A stretch of 64,000 nt of DNA from Hydrangea macrophylla. Its lineage: Eukaryota; Streptophyta; Magnoliopsida; Cornales; Hydrangeaceae. Shown one piece after another: positions 43,790 to 56,559 of this stretch. Location of the stretch: positions 5,478,501 through 5,542,500 of the forward strand of contig CM066988.1 of NCBI GenBank assembly GCA_033977485.1. The letters are read 5' to 3'. Under the pieces are notes generated by a model. It did not search any database, was not told the DNA's origin, and saw only the letters and a list, made by a program, of their open reading frames with translations. The translations under genes were made by a program, and so were the position numbers. Numbering within the stretch: position 1 is the first letter of the stretch; every line of letters starts with the position of its first letter.

Positions 43790-45100
43790 TTGAGGTGGAT
43801 TTTGCTTTGAAGAAGATGAAACTAAAGAACACAGATTCTAGAGAATACAGATTCTATCGGAGAATAAGGAAGTTTGAGGTGGATTTTGCTTTGAAGAAGA
43901 TGAAACCCAACAAGGCCTTAGGATCAGATGGGATCCCCATTGAGGTTTGGAAATGCTTGGGAGATGTGGGGGCATCTTGGCTTACAAAAGCTTTTAATAG
44001 GATTTTAATGACTAGAAAAATGCCTGATGAGTGGAGGAAGAGCATCCTAGTGCCTATATATAAGAGTAAAGGAGATGTACAACAATGCAACAACTATAGA
44101 TGTATTAAGTTGATGAGCCATACTATGAAGCTATGGGAGAGAGTGATGGAGCATCGCTTAAGAAGCGCAACATTAGTGTCAGAAAATCAGTTTGGATTTA
44201 TGCCTGGGAGATCAACTATGGAAGCAATAAATTTACTTAGAAGACTAATGGAAAAGTATAGAGAGAAGAAAAAAGATCTACATACGGTTTTTATTGATTT
44301 AGAGAAAGCTTATGATAGAGTGCCTAGAGATTTAATTTGGTGGTTGCTAGAGAAGAAAGGAGTGACCAAGGGTTATATTGACGTGGTGAAGGATATGCAT
44401 GATGAAGCGGTTACTACAATTAGATCACCAGCCGGAGAAACAAGCGAATTCCCAATTACCATAGACCTGCACCAGGGGTCGGCCTTGAGCCCTTATTTGT
44501 TCGCCCTAATTATGGATGAATTGACTAGACACATTCAAGATGAGGTCCCATGGTGTATGTTATTCGCAGATGATATTGTCTTGGTTGATGAGACTAAAAG
44601 GGGACTTAACACTAAACTAGAAGGTTGGAGAGAAGCACTGGAGACTAAGAAAGCTAAAGATAAGTAGGACGAAAACAAAATACATGGAATGTACTTTTAG
44701 CAATAGTGGAAGTAGAGACAACGAAGCAGTAAAGATCGAAGATCATGAGATCCCAAAGAGGGAACACTTTTGCTATCTAGGTTCAATGATCAGTAGAGAC
44801 GGAGAGATTGGTGATGACGTGACCCATAGAATTAAAGTGGGCTGGCTTAAGTGGAGGAGTGCTTCTGGAGTATTATGTGATTGGAGAATACCAGCAAAAT
44901 TGAAAGGAAAATTTTATAGGACAGCTATTAGGCCAGCTATGCTCTACGGAACAGAGTGTTGGGCAACTAAGAAACAACACATTAGCAAAGTGAGTGTAGC
45001 GGAGATGAGGATGCTAAGATGGATGTATGGTAAGACTAGGAAAGATAGAATTAGAAATGAGTACATCCGAGAGACTGTAGGAGTGACACTGTTAGGAAAC
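43790..45100 (+). pseudogene. Second LINE reverse transcriptase copy, frameshifted
   Basis: The 43795-44667 segment covers the RT (GFMPGRSTMEAI, FIDLEKAYDRVPR, FADDIVLVDE). A frameshift near 44665 leads into 44684-45100 (C-terminal part, IRETVGVT). At the start, a roughly 90-bp segment (VDFALKKMK) is duplicated. Its 3' end is cut at 45100, where unrelated copia-like sequence begins. It is very similar to the minus-strand copy at 18950-20625. Confidence 0.85.
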
Positions 45101-46200
45101 TGCGTTCCCAGAATCCATTGACAGTGCGTATAAGTTGGTACTGCAAAAAAAAATTATGTGAAAACTACGATAACCCTACAAGGGCGGAGCTAGGGTTACC
45201 TTAATCTGCTAAAACGGATTGCTGTAGTAGGCGAATCGAGAACACGGGCTTGATAACAGCTTGCGATCTTCTACCGTATTCCTTTGCTGCCAGAATATCG
45301 AATTGAGTGTGGGCTCTTTCGAAATCCTTTCTGTTTTCTGCTCTCCCTCTTTTACGCTCTCTTTTCTATTCCGAGTTATAATTCTCTATCTAGAAAAACG
45401 CTAGCTGAGGAGAGAGCCAAAGCAGCAAACAAAACATTTGCCTTTAGGCTTTCCCGGTTGTCCTCGTGGCCTTTGGATTGGCAGAGGACCCGCGACCTTC
45501 TTTTGAGCCTTTTTCATTTTCTTCTTGCCTTTCGGCTTTGAAGCAGAACCTTTCTCAAACACAAGAGCACTCCCTGACTTTCTGTTGAGACCCTCAGCTG
45601 CCTGGAGTTCTTTAAGCAGCTCCGCCAAGGTAAATTTAAATTTATTCATGTTGTAATTGAGGCGGAATTACTTAAAAGACTCTGGCAGTGACTGGAGTAC
45701 GATATCGACCTGGGTTTCCCCGTCGATTTTAGCTCCAAGGATCTCTAGTTCATTAAGAAGAGATATCATCTTAAGAACATGATCCCTTACAGGCGTCCCC
45801 TCAGCTATGGTTGTGTTCATTAAGTCTTTCATAGCAACCTGCCTAGCAGCACGACTTTGATCCCCGAACATCTCTCGGAGGCTCTCCATCATGTCATAGG
45901 CACTGGTCATTGACTGATGCTGATATTGCAGAACATTTGACATGGATGCCAAAATGTAACACCGCGCCATCTCATCAGCCTTGACCCATTTCTTGTGAGC
46001 TTGGGTTTCCTCAGCGGTTGCCCCCTCACCAGGTTGCTCAGGACATTCTTGAGTAAGCACAAACTTGTACTCTTCAGCAGTTAACACAATATCCAAATTC
46101 CTTTTCCAGTCTATATAGTTTGGTCCAGTAAGTTTGTTTTCTTTAAGTATAACAGCAAGTGGATTGAAAGTACCCATTTGAAAGCCTGAGAATCACATAA
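45101..46200 (-). mobile_element. Copia fragment, reverse orientation
   Basis: On the minus strand a Gag gene starts at 46177 and stops abruptly at the beginning of its zinc knuckle near 45405. Then comes LTR-like sequence ending TTCCTAACA at 45101. All of pol is missing, so this is a deletion derivative joined to or inserted in the LINE. Confidence 0.6.
45409..46177 (-). pseudogene. Copia Gag (UBN2-type), one in-frame stop
   Basis: The ATG at 46177 opens MGTFNPLAVILKENKLTGPN. The body contains AEEYKFVL, YILASMSNVLQYQHQS, MFGDQSR and VLKMISLLNELEILGA, characteristic of copia Gag. A TAA at 45668-45670 interrupts the frame after LPESFK; the same frame continues with FRLNYNMNKFKFTLAEL and a Lys-rich part up to GKCFVC, where homology ends before the CCHC knuckle is complete. 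Confidence 0.8.
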
Positions 46201-46435
46201 CATAAATAATTAAGTTTGGGCAAAAATTACTATGGATTCGAGTTGAAAATATTGGTTCCCTCTACCATATTTGAAAGGAATCCGCCAGCAACCTGATACA
46301 CTGCGAATAGTATGACTCGATGGGAAGCCATATAATATCCATCATTTGTTCAGATAGATAATTGCCTTTTAATTTTACTATCCAGACAATGTACTTTGCC
46401 TAATAAAATTAAACTGCTGACTTGCTTTGGTCCTA
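46201..46435. other. Flank between copia fragment and solo LTR
   Basis: Probably part of the same copia leader in reverse. No gene is visible. It ends in TCCTA, the left copy of the next element's target duplication. Confidence 0.4.
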
Positions 46436-49400
46436 TGTAATACCCCGTATTTTTCTAATACAAAATATTCTATTTTAAAATATGATAAGGTATCATTTTA
46501 TTTTTTTAGCAGTGTTTATAGGCCCTATATGCATTTAGTGATATAATTAACATGGGAATTAAGTACCCGGGTCATGTATACCCATTGGGCTATTGTTTTA
46601 AGCACTTGGGAGTGTGTTTCGGGCCCATATAAAGCCTTTTTGTGAGACCTAAAACTAAAAAACGGGATTTATTATTTATTTTGGTGTTTTTAGTTTCTTA
46701 AACCTAATCTAACCCTAGCCACCTCTCTTTCTCCCTACTCACATACACACACTTAATCTACATCCAAGAAGAAGATGAAGGTGGAGAAAGAGAAGAAGAA
46801 GAAGAAAAAGAAGAAGAAGAAGAAGAAGAAGAAGAAGAAGAATGAGGATTAAAGCTTTCAAACACATTCAATATATACTATGTTTCAACTATTTTCTTTC
46901 TCTTGGCTTGGTGAGTAAATCATACCCATTATTTTGTATACTGTTTCATTACCTTCTATATTGTTTTACTTCTTTTTATGAGTTTTGAAGTTGTCAATTT
47001 ATTAATTGAATTAGGTTTAGAAAAACTCATGATCATGCTCCGGTTTGGTCTAGAATAGTAAAAATTAGGTTTCTCGTTACTCCGACCTTTTTATGATCTG
47101 AATTTTTAAAGGTAGACTCCTAAAATACCCATATAACTACCCTTAAAACAGTTTTTGATTTTCTTGCACAAATGGTAAATTGGTCATTTAACATTCTGTG
47201 ATTTGAATATTGTAAAATCGACTCTTGATTTGGATTCTATGCAAAATTTCACACAAGATAAGCTCTTGAATCACTTAAAAAGGTTAAGGAATGAGAGAGT
47301 TATGACCTTTCGAAGTTGGATATAGTAAGCTGTCCAAACAGTGCATTCTGCCCAGATTTTATTTCCGAAAATTTCATTTACACCCCTAAAACTTTAAACG
47401 GACGTATAAAGGTCTACCGACATCGGATTTTGTCGCGGTTTCGAGCATGGTACTTGTAATTCGGTTTATTATAGTCTGAAATATTTAATTTACAGTTTTT
47501 GGAATTTTTATAAAATACCTTTATTCTAGTATAATTACATAGTTGCCCCAAAACTTTTTAAAAAGGCTATTTTGGACATTCTGAAATTTCGCTCAATCAT
47601 TATAAATTATTTTATATTATTCTGTAAAATGTCATACTTTTATGATGATGGTATTTATTGATTTTAATTATATCGCCTTTAAAATGTTTGTTTGTTCGTT
47701 ATAGAAATAAGCATTAAATGCTTGAGGATTTTATAAATTCTAGAAAATTGCTATAAATATATTACTGGTATGGACACACTGTTTTATAATTTATGAAATT
47801 ATAAAATCTTATATTAGTATTTTAATTGCTATTTAGGATTGAACTTAAAGGAAAGTTTGATCATTTTAGAGATTACGTACATTGCTAAACCTTTGGTGAA
47901 ATACAATATTATTCTTATGGAATTTTGTACCTCTTAAAGATTGTTTCAGGTGTGATTTCTTATATTTGGGCAGAGTTATAGAATTATGGTTCTATTACTA
48001 CTATTGTCAAAATAGTATTTTTATTTTAAAGATGCATAATTAATTATTGGTATTTTTGAAAAATACGTCGTCAGTGCCTAAAGTCTTAGAATAATGTTTA
48101 TAATAGTTTTCCTAAGTTTGCAGACATTTCTACACCGTCTAAAATATATCTTATTTCCAGACTCCCGTTGTTATAGAAAACCTCTGTTTTCACATAGAAA
48201 ATAGTGACAGTCTCCATATTGAATCTCATCAATGTTGTTAAACTTAGAATAATGTGAGGATCATCATATTGATTTTCGGACATACTTTTGCTGAAATTAT
48301 GAAAATGCCATTATAGGAGAATAAATTATTGTTGTGTCCCTACATTTAGAATATAGATTTAATTGCTATTCTATCATGATATGAATTGTAGAGATCGTGA
48401 TATAACTTATATTTTGAGAAAAACTATCATATTGTGAAGCTAGCCACGTGTGTAAAGCTTTTTCCTTGATTCATGTGAATCGTTGTGTCCCTCTCATAGT
48501 TTGAGAATGATGAATTTATGATATTCTATATTCTTGTGAGAAAAAGCTTCACCCTTGCAAATGTTAATTGTGGTGTTGATCTCATATGTTGAGGATTATG
48601 AATCCTTTGGTACTTTCTATGAAATGTGAGTGAAGCTTTACCTTGTGGATATAATTGTGATATTGCTCTCGTATTGATGAATATGATTCATTTGGGATGA
48701 TTATAATTGATTTATTACTTACTCTCCTATGGTGGAGAATTGTGAATTTAATGTTGTAAGTAAAATTTACTTCGTTGAATTAAAGAGATGGATACGCAAT
48801 TGAAAATACTTGTAGAATATTGTGTTACTCTCTTATGGTGGAGACTTGTGAATATCTGAATATAAGATATGTGAAATTTGCAATACTTGATTTACCCAAA
48901 GATGAGTTTGGAATTTGCTACGATGATTTCATATGAAATATTTATATTTGTAATACTGTTTAAGGTGATAATGAACCTAAAGGAAAAATCCAAAGCCACC
49001 GCCATAACCCTTTTGTTTTTATTTGAATCCACTGCTTACAGAGAAACTAACCCTTATGTCTTGCGGCAAGTGGTACTCATGTCCAATCAGAGGTACAAGC
49101 CTTGAGGAATGGGTTTGGGTTGATGCCCTTTTTGTTTTGTTCACCGAATAGGGGTGTTTTATCCCGTCTCAATATGTGACGTTGGATCTTATGCGCATTT
49201 TAGCCGAATAGTGGCTTATTATTAGTTTCTCATACGTCGTAGCTATTCGGGATTGGGGCACACTCGATACTCGATACGCCCGATTGGAGTAAGTGTCAAA
49301 CCCGAAGAAGTGGCTAGGGTGTGAGGGGGACCTATGGGTATGTAGGTTTTGGCACGATGTGAGGTGCAATTGTGGTAGTAAGTGTGGATTTGGTACGAAC

Positions 49401-51023
49401 TAAAAAATATATGTGCTTTTACGGTGTAATGTTCTAACATGTTTTCCTGGAACAGGGTGGTAGGCCATACGCACACTTTTGCAGGGTAGCCTACTATAAA
49501 GTGATATTTATATGCTTTGAAAGTCGTGAATAAGAAACTAACTGCCTGAGTCTCTTGTTGGAAGGGATGATGGAACTTATGTCTTATGACGATATTGTAC
49601 ATTATTTTTGTTGTTCATGGATATGATAATGGGTTGCTTATATGTTGATCGTGAATAAGAAACTAACTGCCGGAGTCTCTTGTCGGAAGGGATGATGGAA
49701 CTTATGTCTTATCACGATATTTCGTATTGTTGAATCTGTTGTTTGATATGCGTGAATATGTTATACTATGATGATTTACTGTAAAGTACTATCCACACAT
49801 TTTCTTTATTTGATATTATTATAATTGAGGTCATTTATTGCATTTAAATACTTATTTGTAGATATACGAATAATCTATCCCACATAAGCAGTAGAGTTTT
49901 ATATTCTTTAAAAATAGTAAATGAACCTGTATAATCGAGGCATTTGGCATCTTAAAGAGAAATTTTAATTATTTGGACATTTTTCTTGTTTTATATTTTT
50001 CCTGAAAATGCCGTTTAGAGTTTCAAAATTGGACTTTACAGTCAGGTGAGCGAGTGGACAAAATGTGCAGTTTTTCTTGTTTGTATGTTTAGTCTTAGGA
50101 ATAAGAATACTTTAATTCTTAAGTCTTCTACATGTTTGTAAATGATGTGGTAGAGTTATTTTATGTTTTTGGGTCGTTCGAGATAAGGTCATAATGAAGA
50201 ACTTTTAGTCTATTCAAGTTTAGCGTTTATATCATTATTTTGGGTTATTCTCTTTGATTGCAGGAGGGTGGGTCCACTAACACTTTTGTGCAGGTTAGAC
50301 CTCCCCTATGTAAGGTAAGTAGAGTTGATATTTAGTATGAGCACGAGAAACTAAACTGTCATCCCTTGATTCAGATCTTGTGGGTGAAACTAAAGTCTTG
50401 TGTCTCATTATGTTATTATTGTAGAAGTTCAGAACCTGTTTCTATTCGGAGCATATTAAAAATAGTTAACGACCTCAGAAAATTTTAAAGAGTTGTATGG
50501 ACATGTAAAACTTAATTTCAGATAGTTGGTGTGTTTGAGTTTTTACTAAAAACGTAGTTAAGGACTTGGTATTGGTCTATTTCAGCGGAGGTACTCACGT
50601 TTTGACATGACATATTATTTTGATTTCTTTTTGTTTGTTCATGGATTATTTCGGGTCTCATGTTTTACTCATACCAGTTTATACTGACCCGGATGTCTCC
50701 ATGCATCTCGGGTGCGTTCAATTTATGAACGTAGCCGGAGAATGTTTTCAGGTTATGATCGTTGTATCCAGTAGTGGCTTGGATCATGTTGGGATTAGCA
50801 AGCTTGGAGTTTAGTGAGGTTTTGTACCATTGGGGTTTTTAGTGCTTGTGCCAATATTTGATATTTGAGAGTTAGTATCTTTTGTATTTCGATTTAAATT
50901 TATCCTAATTTCGGAGTTATGTCTACTTTGGTTTTAGATTGACAATTATCGTTTAAGCTTCTAGTTTATTTTATTGTTGTTAGGTAGTGTTCCGATTTTG
51001 TGTTAGAAAATCGGGGCGCTACA
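46436..51023 (+). mobile_element. Solo LTR, 4.6 kb, Del/Tekay-like
   Basis: It begins TGTAATACCCCG and ends CGGGGCGCTACA, with perfect 5-bp duplications TCCTA at 46431-46435 and 51024-51028 and no internal region on either side. It has an (AAG)n tract at about 46789-46842 followed 70 bp later by a splice-donor-like GTGAGT (46911), and an acceptor-like TTTGATTGCAG at 50253-50263. Open frames inside are short. Its length is at the upper end for plant LTRs. Confidence 0.85.
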
Positions 51024-51028
51024 TCCTA

Positions 51029-51489
51029 TAAATAATAACAGTGACTCAGATGGAGAGGATATTATTATTTATAGCTAAGTGTATACCATCACTTAATTCT
51101 AGGTCAAGAGTTCCATGAGGAACACCTCTGATGGAGTGGTGACCCACACTAACAATCACCCAAAACATTCTTTTAAAGAAGTTTGTACTGATGATTCCAT
51201 GATCAACTACATCCGATAGGGAGGATGACACTAGAGCCATTACACAAATTAATCATATCATCTACAAACCAGTGATGGAGACCATGGGATTTATACTTGA
51301 TAAATTCCCTCTCCCACTTAGAATTTTAAAAAAATTTGAGGGTTATAATTTTTTAGAAAAACTTTTTAATTTAATTAATAAAAAATAATGGAATACTTGA
51401 CAAGGATTAATTCATCCTTACTTGTGAAATCCACATGTGTAGATGATAAAATTATTCTATTCTCATGATTTTAGAAAATAAGTACTTAT
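51029..51489. other. AT-rich DNA, no gene recognised
   Basis: A minus-strand frame at 51240-51046 (MALVSSSLSDVVDHGI) may be a copia leader remnant. I cannot assign it. Confidence 0.4.
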
Positions 51490-51497
51490 CCTAGAAC

Positions 51498-52671
51498 TAG
51501 GGGTGGCAATCGGGTCGTGTCGGGTCATAATCGTGTCGGGTCATTATCGTGTCGGGTCATTGTCGTGTCGGGTTATAATCGTGTCATACTTAACGTGTCA
51601 TAATTGTGTCGGGTTATAATCGTGCCGGGTCATATACGGGTCACCCGTTTAACCCGTGTAGGGTGTCATTGGTTCGGTTCAGTTCGGATCGGATTAGATC
51701 GAATCGAATCGAATTTTTTTTTTTTTTTCATGTTTTGAAAACCAACCGAAGCGGTCGGTTCGATCTATTTTGCCAATTTTGGCGATCAGATCAATTTTTT
51801 AGTTGTAAGTTATTTAAGAAACCCAATCGGTTAACTCGGTTCGGCTATTCGAAATAAGCTTACAGTCCTACTAAGAACACAAACAAGTCTTCCATCAAAT
51901 GTATCAATTATTAACACGTACATCTTAAATACCAAAATACTACAAATATAGCAATATCTAACTATTATAAACTTAACACCCAAGCATATCCACACAAAGA
52001 AATATTGTTTTTACTAACAGTATAAAAAAATTTCTTCACTTGCCATCCATCAAGAATCAAGATTAACAGTTGTATTTATCTAATTGACTAATTTGTCTCC
52101 CTCCCAATCCAGCAATCCTAGCGGGCTTCCTCCCTTTTTTTTCTTTCTTTTTTATTTTTTAATTATTTTTTATGCAACGCTTGATGCATGAATGTTTCTA
52201 GGCTCCAGCTTCCTTCGTCCCTTATTAGTTATTAATTATTTTTTTTATTATATTAGCTATTAATTATTATATATAAATTTACTTGTTTGGTAAGTTGGTA
52301 ACTACTCTTTTTTTTTTTAGCAAAAAAAAAATAAATTTAGTTTATATATATCTATCTATATTTTAAATATTTTTTTTCTCTAAAAAAAAAAAAATAATTT
52401 TAAAAAAAAAATTTAATTTTTTTATATTACTTTTATTTTAGACTTCCAAATTATTAAAAATTATTTAAAAAAAAAAATACCCCAACTACACTTAAATACT
52501 TAATCGGGTCAAACGGGTTAGACGGGTTGACCCGCTTCAACCCGTTTATTAATCGTGTCAAACGAGTCGACTCGTTTATGACCCGTGCCCTTATACGGGT
52601 CACCCAAACCTGTTTATTTTCGTGTCGGGTCGTGTCGGGTTGCCGTGTCGTGTCGAAAATTGCCACCCCTA
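51498..52671. mobile_element. hAT-like element, 1.17 kb, TAGGGGTGGCAAT ends
   Basis: TAGGGGTGGCAATCGGGTC faces ATTGCCACCCCTA, with perfect 8-bp duplications CCTAGAAC (51490-51497 and 52672-52679). Both subterminal regions are rich in CGTGTCGGGT repeats. The AT-rich middle encodes no transposase. The diverged repeat at about 53225-53480 has a single CCTAGAAC at the equivalent position, so it shows the site without the insertion. Confidence 0.85.
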
Positions 52672-52679
52672 CCTAGAAC

Positions 52680-52930
52680 CAAATCTCCGCCAAATTCACT
52701 TTTACTCAAATCTGATACCAAATTGAAACAATACTATTCAAATCTTATACTCAAATGCATAGAAATAAAGAACTTATATCCTTCAAAATGCCAAATGAAG
52801 CTTTTAGTTATTTTAACACATAGATATAAATTTATTCACACACATATGCTTCTAAATTTAATTTTTTTACACACACATATCATCTACTATTTCAAAAATA
52901 TTGTCTATTAAGGCACTTAAAATATATAGA
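52680..52930 (+). repeat. Dispersed duplication, copy 1
   Basis: From CACTTTTACTCAAATCT to GGCACTTAAAATATAT this stretch matches 53245-53478 with few differences. It continues leftwards into the hAT-like element. Non-coding. Confidence 0.85.
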
Positions 52931-53224
52931 GACTGCTTTTCTACTTATCATTTATGTAAAAACTGTCAGTCAAATTAATTAATTAATTAATTTGAATGAA
53001 CCTTGACTTCTGAGTTCTTATCAATGATTGAAGAAAAAAAAATTGAAAAGGATTTATATTTAATATGTATAATTATATTTACATCAATATTCTGTTGCAT
53101 CCTTATAGTTCACTTCTTTTGTGAGTTTTTTTTACACATACTGTGGCTTTTCCCCTTTCCCGAACATTGAATATATGGAGATTAAATTAACTCATACAAT
53201 TATGTATACATTTTCGCTTAGTAA

Positions 53225-53480
53225 TCCTAGAACTAAATCCCCACCAAATTCACTTTTACTCAAATCTCATACCAAATTGAAACGATACTATTCAAATCTT
53301 ATACTCAAATGCATAGAATGAACTTATATCCTTGAAAAACCAAATGAAGCTTTTAGTTATTTTAACAAAGATATAAATTTATTTCACACATACATATGCT
53401 TCTAAATTTAATTTTATTACACACACATATCATCTACTATTTCAAAAATATTGTCTATTAAGGCACTTAAAATATATGGA
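53225..53480 (+). repeat. Dispersed duplication, copy 2, without the hAT insertion
   Basis: This matches copy 1 to the right of the hAT-like element, and on the left a single CCTAGAAC at 53226-53233 is followed directly by AAATCCCCACC. Confidence 0.85.
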
Positions 53481-54869
53481 GATGAAAATAAGCAAAAAAA
53501 ATATATTTTAGTACTTTCTTTAAAGGAAAATAAAAAATGGTTGAAAACACAAAGATAGACACATAAAATGGGACTACACAGGGTATTGTGGAAGCATATT
53601 TCGGAAGTATGGCTTACTCATATTTCATTTCCCTGACCCTGTATTATAAGTTGCAACACTTGAATGCCATAAGATATTGTTTTTCGTTAATTTATTAAAT
53701 TATTGCAAAATTGGTAACAAGATTTTAATTTGCCAGAAAAAAAGGGACAACAAAGCTGTAACAACTCAAGGGAAAAAATACCAATAATTTAGAAGTACTC
53801 ACATTTTAAAAGTCACTAAAGATAAATCGAGAGAGTATAATATCTTTCATTAGTTTATTAAATTCTTACACCATTAATATCAAGTTTAAGAATGGAAAAA
53901 TAAAAAAAGACAAAGAAGATACTAAGAAGGGATTGGCACGTGCCGGTACCCTAACATATATATATATATATAAGAACAAAGAAAAGAAGAAATAAAACAA
54001 AAGCAAAAGAAACCTCCCCCCAAGTCAACCTCCTTATGCAGAAAAGGGGGCTGTATTGTACCCCCTTTTTTTTTAAAGTAAGAAACAAAGTGTTAAATAA
54101 TAAAGAATATCTAGATATTTTGTACTTGCGTCTGCACTTTTTGAATTCCCGGAATGTGGCGTAATTGAGACTTGAACTGCCATGTCTCCTCGGTAAATGC
54201 AGAACTTCAATGTAAAAATGAGATTTTTAAATCGCTATCTGGCACACATTAACATCAGTTTGTTCCAAAAATGCCTGATAATGTACTTTTTCCAGAATCC
54301 ATAGTCAGAATTAGACGAGATTTCAGGGATCCCTTTGTCTCGATATGAAAAGTATTTTGGCCCAGTCCGAAAATAGCATAGGTCCTCCAAAATTAAAGAA
54401 TAGAGATTTTGGTCTAATTGACAATGTAAATTGATGCAATTGCAAGTGTCCTTACCGCGACTTTCTGACTTTCATTGTTGGATTACGATGAAATTTCTAA
54501 CAGTCCTTTACCTTGAAAAATGTGAATATTTGGCGTCAGTCCTGATCCTCCGGGAGCTGTCTTGTGACGAAACTGAATTTTCCCGTTTAAAATCAACGCT
54601 TGGTAAAGTAACTTTTTCAGATTCAGTGTCGAATTGCGATGAAATTTTAGGCATTTGTCAGTTTTCACATGTACAATTCTGGCATGAAAAATGTCTGATC
54701 CAACTTTTGGGATGCCGAAAGAATAATTCTATCTCTCTTTTGAAGATCACAGATTATTGCAATTTTAAATGCGATTGTTTCGTCATTTGTGGTCCGATTT
54801 TGACAATTCAAAATCCAGGGACCTTATATTGACAGGTTCTTCACATCTGTCGGATATATGCTTTCGGTA
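53481..54869. other. Intergenic DNA, no gene recognised
   Basis: An (AT)n tract lies near 53957-53975. The part 54360-54830 has two related stretches (GGATTACGATGAAATTTCTA and GAATTGCGATGAAATTTTA) and may be a decayed retroelement leader. No supported coding region. Confidence 0.4.
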
Positions 54870-56091
54870 TGCAATATTGTTGAATAAAGATATAATATGG
54901 CACTTTAACGAGACAATGTTAAGAATAACGAGAAAACGTTTTGTAGCATTAGTTAACATAGAAGTCGTGAACCGTTTAGGTTATCATTTGTTTCATTCAA
55001 TGTAGTCAAGCCACATGGGAATGTCTTTTATCGGTATTAGTACAGAACTGAGGTAGATTTGTTAGGATTTGGGAAACTTGCATGGATGGGCCTTGGTCAT
55101 GATATGTTCTTAAAAGTCGGTGAGCTATTAATATGTTCTTAAAAGGCGAAAAACTGGACCAAGTAGCCCTAAGATTGACCAGGTGATCCATGATATTTAA
55201 AAGCTAGTGAGCTGTTAATAAGTTCTTAAAAGGTAGTGAGCTGGGATCCCTGGTAGATGTTGTTAAGCTGTGGTAATAGATTGATACACCTTGTTCAAAT
55301 ATTATGTCCCAGTAACGTAGTGAGCTGTGAATATGTTCTTAAAAGCTGGGGATGGACTGATGTGGTGTCCATGACATGCGGTGAGTTATGAGTATAGTAT
55401 TAAAAGTGATGGATGGAATGATTGTATATCCATAGTGTTGAACTATTGAGTATGTTCTTCAATCAAGAGTACATTTTTGGTCTTGGGGGTAGCAAGACGA
55501 TAGTAATCGGATAATGGATTGGAATAAAGAGAAGATATTATTAGTATATATATCATTCCATAACTTGTAATTGCTTCACACATATGATACTGCATTAATT
55601 TTCTACTCACTCGACTTTCAAGAGCTAACGGTCTTTTATGCCTGGACATTTTCCGTCCAGAATACCTTATTTCTGACAATGCAGGTAACAAACCCTATGA
55701 TGAAGGCTTTTACCAGGAGGGTAGTTATGCAGAGGGTGGCCCCACTGATGATGGATATGCTGGGAGGATTACTATGTTGATGACTACGTTTACACCAGCT
55801 GGAGACTAGGATAGATTATAGTTCTATTTCCTGTTATCAGACTTTATTTATTATGTGTTGTAATCGGGCATTTGTTGCCCTAAGACTTTATGTTTATTTC
55901 CATTTCTAGACGTTGTAATAGCTTAGTAACTCGATATTATTATATATCAGATGTTGTTTAGCTACTGTCTCGTTATTATTTTATTGTTTAGAACTGTGTG
56001 GTGTGGATAATTAAGTGACTTCACCAGTCATGACCTACCGATCCAAAAAGGAATTTTATTTTCTCTATTTTTGTTGCTCCGGGGCGTGACA
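54870..56091 (+). repeat. 3' part of an LTR related to 32611-36710
   Basis: It shares with 34080-36710 stretches such as TTTCATTCAATGTAGTC, GGTCATGATATGTTCTTAAAA and CACTTCACCAGTCA-like sequence, and ends GGGGCGTGACA. It lacks the LTR start and the 1.3-kb nested copia LTR. It continues into an acidic frame (GDDLPEISPKDDASLYG, 56091-56181) without a clear primer site. Confidence 0.7.
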
Positions 56092-56559
56092 GACGATGAT
56101 ATGGATGAGGGTGATGACTTGCCCGAGATTTCCCCAAAGGATGATGCTTCTCTGTATGGATCAGATGTGGACAATTTTTAAGTCCAATACCTCTAGGACT
56201 TAGATTTTTTTTGGACTCTCAAGACATGTTGTCCACTTACTTTTGATGCTTACATGACATCTATTGACCATAGCTTTTTTGTATAGGTAGTAGCCACTAG
56301 TAGTGGTCTTGTATTTAGCTTTTGATTGATCTTGTATAGGATCATGTACTATGCGGTACGTAGTTGATCTATTGTGTACTTTTCAATACATCTTTTGGAT
56401 ATATATATGGCAGACCATATCTTTTGTTTATCCTTGTTGTTATCATATTTCATGTTTGATGATATGCTTATAATTTTAGAATTCATGTCATGTTTTTGAT
56501 TACTTTACCTTATTGATGTTTTCCCAAGTAAATTGTCAGCTAATTGATAGATCCTTTCA

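Noticed and set aside
54431..54832. 133-aa ORF
   Set aside because: No recognisable domain, and it consists of related stretches of a probable retroelement leader.
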